Below, piece after piece: positions 53,564 through 62,970 of a stretch of 64,000 bases of DNA. Under the pieces are notes generated by a model. It saw only the letters and a program-made list of their open reading frames with translations. It was not told the DNA's origin and searched no databases. The number at the start of each line of letters is the position of its first letter. Within the stretch, counting starts at the first letter, position 1. The DNA is taken from NCBI GenBank assembly GCA_028710415.1, contig JAQTUE010000002.1:279409-343408 (forward strand), given 5' to 3'. The DNA is from Paludibacter sp. GTDB lineage: Bacteria; Bacteroidota; Bacteroidia; Bacteroidales; Paludibacteraceae. Position numbers and translations under genes: made by a program.

Positions 53564-55936
53564 ATGAAAAAGAAATTTATTTTTACGCTCTTAGTTTTAA
53601 TGTTTGGGCTTTTCTCACCAAATTTATTTGCAGTCCGTTCTTACAAAATGGAGCTTAAAAACATTGTACAAATAAATGAAAACGAACTGCGTTTTGATGT
53701 CTATTTAACGAACACCTCGTCAACTCCTGCTGCAGACTTTATTGCAATAAGTGGGATTCAACTACAGGTAACATTTAACAATTTAATGTTAAATGGAGGC
53801 AGGTTGAATGGCATTGGTTCACTAAGTTATGTTACTGGTACTTCTGATTTAGATCCTGTTTCAACCAAGATTTTTCCGACTGGAGGAGCTGTTTCAGTAA
53901 ATAATCAAGCTAATCCAGCATTGCAGACTACTATTCAGTTTGTAGCTGGTGGAACGATTCAACCAGGAGAATACATGCCTTATATAGCAGATAATAAACC
54001 AGTTCGAATTGGTACATTCAAAGCCAGGGTGATGTCTACACCGCCAAAACTGACAAATTATGCAAGCGTATTGCCGAATTTACAATTACATGCTTCGGGT
54101 TGTATATTGCTTTGGACTTATGTCGATTTTAACTTATTTGGAGATTTGAAATATACACGTAGTTCAGATCCAGTTGATTATGTAATAACAAACCAGACTC
54201 TTGTTTCTCCTTCACTCTCAGATAGATCTTTAGGTGCAAACAGAGGATTATACAGTTCTGCTTATACAGGTACAGGCAATTATAGTGCTGCAGCTAATTG
54301 GAATACCTCACTTGATCCAACTGATCCAAGTTATCATGTTGTTCCAACCAATACTACGGCTAATATCTCTATCGGTAAATTATCCACAGCTTCAATTCCG
54401 GTAGCAGTATTAGGTGCTTGTTCAGTAGATGCCAGTAAAACTGTAAATGATTTAACAATAAATGCAGGATCTCAACTAACACTAAACGTTGGTAGCACAG
54501 TTACAGCTACAAATGTTGATCTCTTTAGCAATGCTGCAAATGGCACAGGAACCTTTGTTGACATGAATTCATCAGGAGGATTAACCGTTAGTGGGGCATC
54601 AAGTGTACAGCAATACCTTCCAATGGGCAGAAACTGGTATATTTCCAGTCCAGTCGCCTCTGCACCAACGAGTATTGTAACGGGAACAACCAGTAACAAA
54701 CTTTGGAATTATACAGAAGCAAATAACGGAACAACTTTATTATGGAATACGATTTCAGGTACTGGTAATTTTGGAGTCACAACAGGGTATATTGCGTATA
54801 TGGCTGCAAGCGGGAACCTTATATTTAATGGAGCATTAAATACAGGTGCAATAACAACGCCAACCTTAACTCGTACCATAGGGGCACTTTCCAGCGGTTA
54901 TAACCTGGTAGGGAACCCATTTCCATCTTTTCTAAACTGGATATCAGCTGTTGCTTCAACAAATACAGGAACTACCAATATGGAACCAACCATGTGGTAC
55001 CGTACTAAAAATCCAAATTCAACATATGTTTTTGATACCTTTATTGCAAATGGTTCTGGTGGAGGAGTAGGTACTTCCAATTTCAGTGGAGGAACTACCG
55101 CAGTAACTTGTTTCATTCCACCAATGCAGGCATTTTGGGTAAGAATTGTACCAGGTCAATCTACCGGAACACTTGCTTTTGATAACAGCATGCGTTCACA
55201 TCAGGATCAAATTTTGACAACAAACCGGTTAAGATCACCCGGAGTAGTCAATATAAGCCAACCCTTGTTACGTTTACAGGTATCGAACGGAGTAAATAGT
55301 GATGAAGCCATCGTATATTTCAACGCCAATGCGTCAGACGGTTTTGATCGTTTTGATGCTGAAAAAATGTCGAATAATAATGATGAAATTCCTGAGATTT
55401 ATACCCTGGCAGGCGACGAAAAGGTTGTCATCAATGGGTTGAAAAGTGTCTACCCTGAAGAAGAGTTGTTATTGGGCTTTAACACACGAAAAGAAAACAC
55501 ATTCTCAATAAAGTTAACAGAGATAAGCAACTTTGATGAGTATACAAAAATTATATTGAAGGACAAACTGTTGAATACAGAACAAGAACTTTCAAGTGAT
55601 AACAGTTATAGTTTTACTTCGGGAGTAATCGACAATGCTAACCGTTTCAGCCTTGTGTTTAAATCGAATTCGATTACCACCGGATTAAATTATCATAAAG
55701 TTGGAAGTGAATCAATATTCATTTATAAGAACCATAATGGACAGATTACAGTAAGCAGGAATGATGCCATTGGAGAAGGAACAGTTGATGTATGCAATGC
55801 AGCAGGGCAAGTCTTGGTGAACAAATCAACAACAGGATCAGTGACAGTGATTGAAACGAATTTAATGCCCGGAGTTTATTTTGTAAAAGTAACTTTAGCA
55901 GGAAAGAACACAACAAAAAAAGTAATAATCAACTAA
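53564..55936 (+). CDS. T9SS surface protein with cohesin-like N-terminus, 790 aa
   Basis: Signal peptide (to about residue 23), then a beta-sandwich domain of about 190 residues (QINENELRFDVYLTNTS, ISGIQLQVTFN, GTFKARV) that looks cohesin-like by pattern and is related to the N-terminus of the 62971 protein. A G8-like strand segment follows (AANWNTSLDPTDP), then the C-terminal module found also in the multicopper oxidase: NWYISSPVAS, SSGYNLVGNPFPSFLNW, MWYRTKN, IPPMQAFWVR, MRSHQ, and a T9SS type A sorting domain (KNTTKKVIIN). Over the last 430 residues the two proteins are plainly homologous. The cohesin-like call is tentative. Position after the dockerin-ended 45833 gene suggests they pair. 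Confidence 0.85.
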   Translation: MKKKFIFTLLVLMFGLFSPNLFAVRSYKMELKNIVQINENELRFDVYLTNTSSTPAADFIAISGIQLQVTFNNLMLNGGRLNGIGSLSYVTGTSDLDPVSTKIFPTGGAVSVNNQANPALQTTIQFVAGGTIQPGEYMPYIADNKPVRIGTFKARVMSTPPKLTNYASVLPNLQLHASGCILLWTYVDFNLFGDLKYTRSSDPVDYVITNQTLVSPSLSDRSLGANRGLYSSAYTGTGNYSAAANWNTSLDPTDPSYHVVPTNTTANISIGKLSTASIPVAVLGACSVDASKTVNDLTINAGSQLTLNVGSTVTATNVDLFSNAANGTGTFVDMNSSGGLTVSGASSVQQYLPMGRNWYISSPVASAPTSIVTGTTSNKLWNYTEANNGTTLLWNTISGTGNFGVTTGYIAYMAASGNLIFNGALNTGAITTPTLTRTIGALSSGYNLVGNPFPSFLNWISAVASTNTGTTNMEPTMWYRTKNPNSTYVFDTFIANGSGGGVGTSNFSGGTTAVTCFIPPMQAFWVRIVPGQSTGTLAFDNSMRSHQDQILTTNRLRSPGVVNISQPLLRLQVSNGVNSDEAIVYFNANASDGFDRFDAEKMSNNNDEIPEIYTLAGDEKVVINGLKSVYPEEELLLGFNTRKENTFSIKLTEISNFDEYTKIILKDKLLNTEQELSSDNSYSFTSGVIDNANRFSLVFKSNSITTGLNYHKVGSESIFIYKNHNGQITVSRNDAIGEGTVDVCNAAGQVLVNKSTTGSVTVIETNLMPGVYFVKVTLAGKNTTKKVIIN

Positions 55937-55949
55937 CTCATATAATGAT

Positions 55950-56123
55950 ATGAAGATAATACATAAAACAAAGCGGGTATATTCATCTCCTGAAATAGAA
56001 CATGTGAAACTGGACAATGACATTTCATTGATACTGGAATCGGATCCACCAAATGGTCCAAACGAAACAAATAATACTCCTGAGTATTTTAAAAACGATC
56101 CGTTTAAGTCTATTCTGGCATAA
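55950..56123 (+). CDS. Small conserved-type protein, 57 aa
   Basis: A 57-codon ORF 13 bp after the 53564 stop and directly before a strong terminator, so it is the last gene of that operon. It begins MKIIHKTKRVYSSPEIEHV and contains DNDISLILESDPPNGPNE and ends YFKNDPFKSILA. The pattern (P.IE...LD..ISL.L.S.PP..PNE, then NPF-like end) resembles short Bacteroidales proteins I have seen as hypothetical, of unknown function. No signal peptide. It may be a precursor peptide or a small partner of surface-protein export; this is speculation. Confidence 0.75.
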   Translation: MKIIHKTKRVYSSPEIEHVKLDNDISLILESDPPNGPNETNNTPEYFKNDPFKSILA

Positions 56124-56138
56124 AGAAAATAATTTTAA

Positions 56139-56166
56139 AACCACTGAGCAATCGGTGGTTTTTTTT
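56139..56166 (+). terminator. Strong intrinsic terminator
   Basis: AACCACTGA (56139-56147), GCAA loop, TCGGTGGTT (56152-56160), with T8 overlapping the end. It closes the 45833-56123 operon. Confidence 0.88.
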
Positions 56167-56220
56167 AATTATTATAGAAATGCAATCTGAAATCATGCAA
56201 TATGCGAATATAATAATTAA

Positions 56221-56507
56221 GATAAGTACTGGAATGGATATAATGTCCTGTTTCTTATATGAATAGAACACTGATTTTCGCTGATCAAACGAATGTTTAC
56301 TGATTCATTTATTAGAAAGATTATTTTCGGATTAAAACTCCAACAAGTTGGAGTTGAACAATATAGAAAAATCGATTCCAACTTGTTGGAATAAGATCCA
56401 TTATTATTCCGTAAAACCGGAATATGCCATCCGCCAAATCTGCTTGTATCCGCGTTCTATTCTCCTGAATTCAAAATGGGACATTTAATTGTTCCAATTA
56501 CTTAATT
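56221..56507 (-). repeat. Dispersed repeat element, copy 2 (inverted)
   Basis: The reverse complement of the 40402-40673 element, with an internal difference: TCCAACAAGTTGGA and TCCAACTTGTTGGA palindromes near 56350 and 56380. A part of this (from TTAAAACTCCAAC to GGAATATGCC) is also related to 17555-17675. The surrounding 56167-56715 region has no gene that I can see. Confidence 0.78.
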
Positions 56508-56715
56508 GATTTCAAATTATTTATAACTTCAGTCCACCTTCTATAACAATGAAATTATAGAGAAAATAAATAGTCTTTGAAAAATTGAATTATTAGCCTG
56601 GAGACTTTAAAATAGAGATTCCCATCAATTAAAAATTTTTGATATTCTGTTGTTGGGATTTTTTTGATATTGAAGAATCTTATATAAAAATAATAGCAAT
56701 AAAAAGATAATAATC

Positions 56716-56827
56716 ATTCTTTAGGATGATAACTACTACAACTTTAGTAGTAGAAAATTACGACTTTTAATACCATTATTTACTTCATATTGTCTACAAT
56801 AAAAGAAATCAGATTTAATAATTTTAC
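56716..56827 (+). promoter_or_regulatory. Four-box operator array I with -7 element
   Basis: Boxes ATTCTTTAGG (56716), ACAACTTTAG (56738), ACGACTTTTA (56760) and ACTTCATATT (56782, weak), exactly 22 bp apart, then TAATTTTAC at 56819, identical to the -7 element of array F. It precedes the operon starting at 56924. Confidence 0.65.
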
Positions 56828-56923
56828 ATGGATAAATTTATAAGAAGAATAAATTTGATATGATTTCATGATCAACAATATAATGATTTTCATTATGGTT
56901 TAATTAATAGATAATATATAATT

Positions 56924-57373
56924 ATGAAAAAAAAATTGGAAATTCAGTTACCCTGTTTTAATAAAGGATTTATAGTATTAATAATCTTACTATTTATAAC
57001 CATGACAGGGTTTTCACAAAATGTTAGTATTAGTCCTGCCGGAGCATTGCCGGCAAATCCTGCTGCCGGGCTGGATGTAAACTTTACCACCCAGGGATTA
57101 CTTGTACCGCGTGTTGCTTTGACTGCGAGTACAAGTTTTTTACCACTGGCTGCCCACGTCGCCGGAATGATTGTCTATAATACGGTAAGTGTTGCAGATG
57201 TTGTTCCAGGTTTATATTATAATAATGGTGCCAAATGGATTCCTGTATTTCCAAAAGCAACCACCACCGGTGATATGTTATATTGGGATGGTGCTACCTG
57301 GAAATCAATACCTATAGGACAGCCGGGTCAAAAACTTCAACTTGTAGCTGGAGTGCCTACCTGGGTAAATTGA
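56924..57373 (+). CDS. Secreted protein, short paralogue of the 57451 N-terminus
   Basis: A 149-residue protein with an N-terminal signal or anchor segment (about 14-32) and one domain: NVSISPAGALPANPAAGLDVNF, GLLVPRVALT, HVAGMIVYNT, GLYYNNGAKW, GDMLYWDGATWKSIPIGQPGQ. The same domain opens the 57451 protein. This pattern (ALDV, GLLIPR, GMLVYNT, YYNG..W) is frequent in Bacteroidota secreted proteins and resembles phage tail-fibre/collar starts. No sorting domain. First gene of the operon under array I; function unknown. Confidence 0.75.
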   Translation: MKKKLEIQLPCFNKGFIVLIILLFITMTGFSQNVSISPAGALPANPAAGLDVNFTTQGLLVPRVALTASTSFLPLAAHVAGMIVYNTVSVADVVPGLYYNNGAKWIPVFPKATTTGDMLYWDGATWKSIPIGQPGQKLQLVAGVPTWVN

Positions 57374-57450
57374 TTGAAGTATATTATCAATGAATTTACT
57401 ACTTAAGATAAAATAACTATAACTTGTCAACATTAAAAAATACAAATAGA

Positions 57451-60400
57451 ATGAAAATGAATACTCAGCCTTCAGCAAACAGACTTCGTAAGATGTTTTA
57501 TAGTCTGTTGATTTTAATTTCTGTTTCATTATCCATGTTTTCACAAAATGTAGGGATTAATGCTACAGGTGCACAACCAAATCCTTCAGCGGGTTTGGAT
57601 GTGGATTTTATGAATATGGGCCTCTTAATCCCCAGAGTCGCACTTACCGGAACAACAAGTGCTGCACCATTAACTGCAAAAGTAGCCGGGATGATTGTGT
57701 ATAATACTGCTACTGTTGCCGATGTTACTCCTGGTTTTTATTATAATGATGGTGCAAACTGGATTGCCGGTTATCCCGGAGGAAGCACAATTGGCGATAT
57801 GCTTTATTGGAATGGAACTGCCTGGGTGAAAATACCGGTAGGAACATCTGGGCAATATTTACAAGTTTCCAGTTCAAATATTCCGGTATGGGGTGGAGGT
57901 GCAATTAATTCATCACTATCGACAACAGCCGCAAGTGCCATAACAGCTATCACTGCTACGAGTGGGGGTAACATTACCAATGATGGAGGATCACCGGTTC
58001 TTGCACGTGGTGTCTGTTGGAGTACAACTATCAGTCCTACAATTGCAAATTCAAAAACAACAGATGGTACTGGAATGGGAATTTATGTCAGCAGTTTAAC
58101 CGGACTTCTATCCGGAACCACATACCATGTAAGAGCATATTCCATGAATAGTACAGTGATAAATTATGGAAATGAAATTACATTTACAACTTTAGCCAGT
58201 GCGCCAACAGTGGCTGCAACAACTGCGGCAAGTTTGATAACCAGCAATACTGCCAATACAGGTGGGAATGTGACCGCTGATGGTGGATCGCCTATTCTTG
58301 AAAGAGGGGTATGTTATGCAACAACCAGTTCGCCTACCATTCTGAATAGTAAAGTGATTGATAGTAATCCGGGAGTTGGTTCGTATGTCAGTAACCTGAG
58401 TGGTTTAACAGGAGGTACACTTTATTATGTCAGGGCTTATGCTACAACCAGTATCGGTACGACTTACGGTACTCAAATCTCATTTACAACAGCAGTAGCA
58501 CCACCATCTCTGTTTACTGTTGCAGCAACAAACATTACCGGTGCATCAGCAGTTTCCGGAGCAAGTATGAATTGGAATGGAGCAGGTTATTCAAATTATC
58601 AATATTATGGAGTCTGCTATTCAACAGTTCCAAATGCTGCAACTCCTACTTATGTTAATACAAATTCTAGTAACTTCGCTGTAAACCCACTTATTAACAT
58701 TGCTCCCTGGGTAACTAATATAACAGGTTTGACTTCAAATACAACCTATTACATACGATCGTTTCTCTATGTTTATAAAGCCGGGTGGAGTTATGTTTAT
58801 GGTAATGAATTAAGTTTCACCACCACTTCACCAACTGCACCTATTGTAGGATTACCAACTGCACCAACCGTTATTTCAGCAAATGCAGCAAATACTGGTG
58901 GCACTATTGTTTCGGATGGTGGATCTGCAATTACAGCAAAAGGAGTATGTTGGGGTTTATCGCCTTCTCCAACATTAGGTGTTGGAAACTTTACCTCAAA
59001 TGGAACTGGTACTGCAGGTTTTGTGAGCAATATAACCGGTTTAGCCGGCAGCACAACTTATTATGCCAGAACTTACGCCACCAACATCATAGGGACTTCA
59101 TATGGGGCATCGGATGTCACTTTTACTACCTGGGTACAAGCTCCATATGCACTTGGACAAATATTAAGCTATGGAAGGGTTGGATATGTTGCCCCAAATG
59201 GGTCAGGATTTATTGTCAGCCCTGAGATTCCTTCACAGAATGGTTGGGGATGTAATGGTGTAAATGTTACCGGCACAAGTTCTGCTTTAGGGACAGGCCA
59301 GACAAATACAGCTGCTATACTTGCATGCTCAGTTGGGACTACTACAGCTGCCAGTGTTGCCAGTTCATATAACGGTGGTGGTTTTAACGATTGGTATTTA
59401 CCTTCATCGGGGGATTGGGCACAGATTGCTCAAAATTATTACTGGTATGGACTCAATGGGAATAAAATGTATTATACATCTTCACAGTATGGTACAAATT
59501 ACAATTATGCTGCCGCTTATTTCCATACAGGAAGCCAGGCATACGCATCCGGTTTAAACCGTATACCTAATGCCAATGACCTTTCATTAATGACTGGCAT
59601 ACTTGCAATTCGAAATTTTGTTGCAGCCACATTACCTACAGTTACAACTGCTTCAATCTCTAATATTGGCGGAGGTTCTGCAACTGGTGGAGGAAATGTT
59701 ACAAATGACGGTGGAGCACCTGTAACTGCTTATGGAGTCTGTTGGAGTACTGCAACAGGACCAAATGTTTCCTTGTCGACAAAAACTGTTGATGGAACAG
59801 GTACAGGAGTGTTTGCAAGTTCGATTGCAGGATTAAATCCGGGAACTAAATATTATGTCAGGGCATATGCAACTAACATAAGCGGCACTTCTTATGGTTC
59901 GGAAGTTAACTTTACAACCAGTGTAGCCACTGCTCCTGTAATATCAACAGATCCAATAAGCGGAGCAGGAGGAACAGTTGCAACCGGTGGTGGAAATGTT
60001 TCAAGCGATGGAGGAGCAGCTATAATTGCCCGTGGAATTTGCTGGAGCACTTCAACAGCACCGACTATTGCACTTTCTACAAAAACTTCGGATGGAACAG
60101 GAATAGGAGCTTTTGTAAGCTCACTATCAGGTCTCACTGTTGGTGCAACTTATTATGTAAGAGCTTATGCCACCAATAGCGTTGGCACTACATACGGCAA
60201 TGAAGTGAACTTTACGCAGCCCGGAGTAGGACTTCCAACAGTTTCAACATTACCGATTACTAATATTTATGCTTCAACAGCTATGAGCGGTGTTGATGTG
60301 ACTGGTGATGGTGGGTCTGTGGTAACAGCAGCAGGTATTTGCTGGAGTACTACAACCGGTCCGGATATAACTCTACCTACTTCTACTTTTGTAGGTTCAG

Positions 60401-61344
60401 GGATTGGAACTTTTGCCAGCAATCTCTTTGGTCTTTTGCCAACAACAGTCTATTATGTCAGAGCGTATGCTACAAATGCCAATGGAACAAGTTACGGAGC
60501 AGAATTAAGTTTTACTACATCCGCTGCCTCAACGCCAATTGTTGTAACAGATCCAATCACAAACCTTATTGGTGCTTTAGCCGAAGTTGGGGGTACATTG
60601 AATAGTGATGGTGGTTCAACACTATCAGCAGTTGGTGTTTGCTGGGGTAATTCTGTCGATCCAACAATTACTTCACATCTCGGCATAACAAATGAGTCTC
60701 AATATTTAGGGTCTTTTGCTCCGTTTACATATTTTAGTAATATGAACAATCTTACTATTGGAACGACCTATCATGTCAGGGCTTATGCAACAAATGCCAG
60801 TGGAACTTCCTATGGTACTGATGTATCCTTTGTGGCAACAGCAGCAACTCTTGGACAAAATCTTACTGGTGGATTAATTTGGGGATATGTTTTCTCAGTT
60901 GATGCAACGGGTTTACATGGTTTGATTGCGGATATGTGGGGATATGGAACATCTGACTGGGGTTGTACTTCAACCGTTACCGGAGCGACCGGAACTGCCA
61001 TTGGAACAGGAATGACAAATACAACTTCCATTCTAAATGACATTACAACAAATTCGTGTACAAGTGCGAGTCAAATGTTTGCATTTGCATCTGAAATTAG
61101 TAAATGGAATGGAACAGATTGGTATTTGCCTTCAAAGGATGAAATGAATCTTTTGTGGACAAATCGGAATGCAGACACTTCGGGAACGCTGGATGCGAAT
61201 CTTAATAGTGCATTAGTAACCGCACCTTTGTGGAGTTCTTCAGAAGTAAGTGCAACGAATGTATGGAACTTTGATGGAACATCATGGCTGAATACCGGGT
61301 TAAAAACCGCTCAAAACATTGTTTGGCCAATCCGTTCATTCTAA
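57451..61344 (+). CDS. Secreted repeat protein with two DUF1566-like domains, about 1297 aa
   Basis: The ATG at 57451 is preferred over a TTG at 57424. Signal peptide (to SLSMFSQ), the NVGINATGAQPNPSAGLDVDF domain shared with 56924, then about eight beta repeats of 80-90 residues with the signature GGNV.DGGSP...GVCW......T.DG.G.G.F.S...GL..GT.YYVRAYATN..GT.YG....FTT, fibronectin III-like. Two DUF1566/Lcl-type domains are inserted: WGCNGVNVTGTSSALGTG to NDWYLPSSGDW (about residues 590-720), and WGCTSTVTG to DWYLPSKDEMNLLW at the C-terminus ending NIVWPIRSF. There is no T9SS sorting domain or dockerin. Likely surface-associated or periplasmic; no enzyme motif. Confidence 0.8.
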   Translation: MKMNTQPSANRLRKMFYSLLILISVSLSMFSQNVGINATGAQPNPSAGLDVDFMNMGLLIPRVALTGTTSAAPLTAKVAGMIVYNTATVADVTPGFYYNDGANWIAGYPGGSTIGDMLYWNGTAWVKIPVGTSGQYLQVSSSNIPVWGGGAINSSLSTTAASAITAITATSGGNITNDGGSPVLARGVCWSTTISPTIANSKTTDGTGMGIYVSSLTGLLSGTTYHVRAYSMNSTVINYGNEITFTTLASAPTVAATTAASLITSNTANTGGNVTADGGSPILERGVCYATTSSPTILNSKVIDSNPGVGSYVSNLSGLTGGTLYYVRAYATTSIGTTYGTQISFTTAVAPPSLFTVAATNITGASAVSGASMNWNGAGYSNYQYYGVCYSTVPNAATPTYVNTNSSNFAVNPLINIAPWVTNITGLTSNTTYYIRSFLYVYKAGWSYVYGNELSFTTTSPTAPIVGLPTAPTVISANAANTGGTIVSDGGSAITAKGVCWGLSPSPTLGVGNFTSNGTGTAGFVSNITGLAGSTTYYARTYATNIIGTSYGASDVTFTTWVQAPYALGQILSYGRVGYVAPNGSGFIVSPEIPSQNGWGCNGVNVTGTSSALGTGQTNTAAILACSVGTTTAASVASSYNGGGFNDWYLPSSGDWAQIAQNYYWYGLNGNKMYYTSSQYGTNYNYAAAYFHTGSQAYASGLNRIPNANDLSLMTGILAIRNFVAATLPTVTTASISNIGGGSATGGGNVTNDGGAPVTAYGVCWSTATGPNVSLSTKTVDGTGTGVFASSIAGLNPGTKYYVRAYATNISGTSYGSEVNFTTSVATAPVISTDPISGAGGTVATGGGNVSSDGGAAIIARGICWSTSTAPTIALSTKTSDGTGIGAFVSSLSGLTVGATYYVRAYATNSVGTTYGNEVNFTQPGVGLPTVSTLPITNIYASTAMSGVDVTGDGGSVVTAAGICWSTTTGPDITLPTSTFVGSGIGTFASNLFGLLPTTVYYVRAYATNANGTSYGAELSFTTSAASTPIVVTDPITNLIGALAEVGGTLNSDGGSTLSAVGVCWGNSVDPTITSHLGITNESQYLGSFAPFTYFSNMNNLTIGTTYHVRAYATNASGTSYGTDVSFVATAATLGQNLTGGLIWGYVFSVDATGLHGLIADMWGYGTSDWGCTSTVTGATGTAIGTGMTNTTSILNDITTNSCTSASQMFAFASEISKWNGTDWYLPSKDEMNLLWTNRNADTSGTLDANLNSALVTAPLWSSSEVSATNVWNFDGTSWLNTGLKTAQNIVWPIRSF

Positions 61345-61408
61345 CATGGGATTGAAAGTGATAATTTTTAATTCTTGAAATTGCTTCAAATCCATAAAAC
61401 AAAGCACA

Positions 61409-62884
61409 ATGAAAAAATACATTATAAGCTCAATACTGTTGTTATTATGTTCCTGTCTGTTTGCACAGGGAATATATAACAATGGCGCCAGGATTGCTGT
61501 TGGCATAGGCTCTTATCTGACCATAGGAGGCTCAAATGGCAATTTGCTGAATGAAACCACTGGGTCGGTTGATTTGTACGGGACTCTCATATTATCAGGC
61601 AATTTGACTAACAACTTAGCCAATGCCGATGTGTTCAGTACAGTAGGTCCGGCAAGCACAGTGATACTTAACGGAGCAACCCCTCAGGCATTGGGGGGTG
61701 TTAGCTCCTTCCCTTTAATGTTCCAAAACCTGACAATAAATAATGCATCAGGAATTAACCTTTTGAATAATGTACAGATGTTGGGAAACCTGACTTTCTC
61801 CACCGGATTATTGAATTTAGGAAATAGTAATTTTACTTTTGGACCCTTATCAGCGGTTGTAGGTGTACCTTCGCCTTCGAGTATGATTTATACTTCGGGT
61901 ACAGGCCAGGTTCAGAAAGTGTGGTCGGGGACAGGTGCTTTTACATTCCCAATTGGTAACAATGCAACTGAATATTCACCGGTATCATTGAACTTTACAA
62001 GCGGGACATTTGCTCCTGGAGCTGTAACAGGTGTGAAAGTGGTGAATACGAAGTACAATGATCCTTTGATTACAGGCGCGCACATCGACCGGTATTGGAA
62101 TGTAAACCAAACAGGTATCACAGCATTTACCTGTGATGCTAACTTTCAATATCTGCCATCGGACGTTTTCGGGACAGAAAGCAGCCTCAGCAGTTTGAGA
62201 GTTGTACCTACTCCTTTCACTACCTATAATCCTGCTGATGTAGTTCTCCACCAGTTAAGTGCTACCGGGTTAACATCTTTCGGTACGTTTACAGGTGCTT
62301 CTACTGATAAAACATTGAATATTAATTCGTTGTTCCTGGAAGGTCTTTATAATGGTGCAGGAACCATGCGTCAGGCAATGGGTGTTTCGTTGCCACAATG
62401 GCCAGCCGGAGTTGCCGATCATATTACAGTTGAATTGCATGATGCTACCACCTATGCCACAATTGTTTATTCAGCAGTCGATGTTCCATTAAGTACAACA
62501 GGGACAGCGACAGTTTTAGTACCTGCTAACTTCAGTGGATCCTATTACATCACAATTAAACATCGCAATAGTTTGCAAACAGTGAGTGCCACTGCCCAAT
62601 CTTTTGCAAGCAACGTCATAAATCAATCTTTTGGTTTACCGGCTAATGTGTTTGGAGGAAATCTGGTTCAAATGACCGATTTATCGTATACAATTTATAG
62701 CGGAGATGTGAATCAGGATAATATTATTGACCTGAGTGATTCTTCACCTGTCGATAATCAAGCAGCAGCATTTAGTTTTGGTTATTTGCCGGAAGATATA
62801 AATGGTGATGGTTTGATAGATTTGTCCGATGCATCCATTATTGATAATAATGTCTCCTTATTTGTGGGTGCAATGACACCTTAA
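61409..62884 (+). CDS. Secreted protein with dockerin-like C-terminus, 491 aa
   Basis: Signal peptide (MKKYIISSILLLLCSCLFAQG), a beta-rich body of about 290 residues, then the same C-terminal unit as the 45833 protein: LEGLYNGAGTMRQA, ITVELHDATTYATIVYSA, GSYYITIKHRNSLQTVSA. The end carries two canonical EF-hand-like loops, DVNQDNIIDLSD (433) and DINGDGLIDLSD (463), typical of dockerin type I. No T9SS sorting domain. The next gene, 87 bp downstream, encodes a cohesin-like start. This repeats the 45833/53564 gene order. Confidence 0.82.
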   Translation: MKKYIISSILLLLCSCLFAQGIYNNGARIAVGIGSYLTIGGSNGNLLNETTGSVDLYGTLILSGNLTNNLANADVFSTVGPASTVILNGATPQALGGVSSFPLMFQNLTINNASGINLLNNVQMLGNLTFSTGLLNLGNSNFTFGPLSAVVGVPSPSSMIYTSGTGQVQKVWSGTGAFTFPIGNNATEYSPVSLNFTSGTFAPGAVTGVKVVNTKYNDPLITGAHIDRYWNVNQTGITAFTCDANFQYLPSDVFGTESSLSSLRVVPTPFTTYNPADVVLHQLSATGLTSFGTFTGASTDKTLNINSLFLEGLYNGAGTMRQAMGVSLPQWPAGVADHITVELHDATTYATIVYSAVDVPLSTTGTATVLVPANFSGSYYITIKHRNSLQTVSATAQSFASNVINQSFGLPANVFGGNLVQMTDLSYTIYSGDVNQDNIIDLSDSSPVDNQAAAFSFGYLPEDINGDGLIDLSDASIIDNNVSLFVGAMTP

Positions 62885-62970
62885 CTGGTTGTGAATAACT
62901 AAAATCATGTTGTATGTTCTAAATTGGAAAGATGTACAAAAGAAAAATATAATCTACAAAAATAAAAAAA

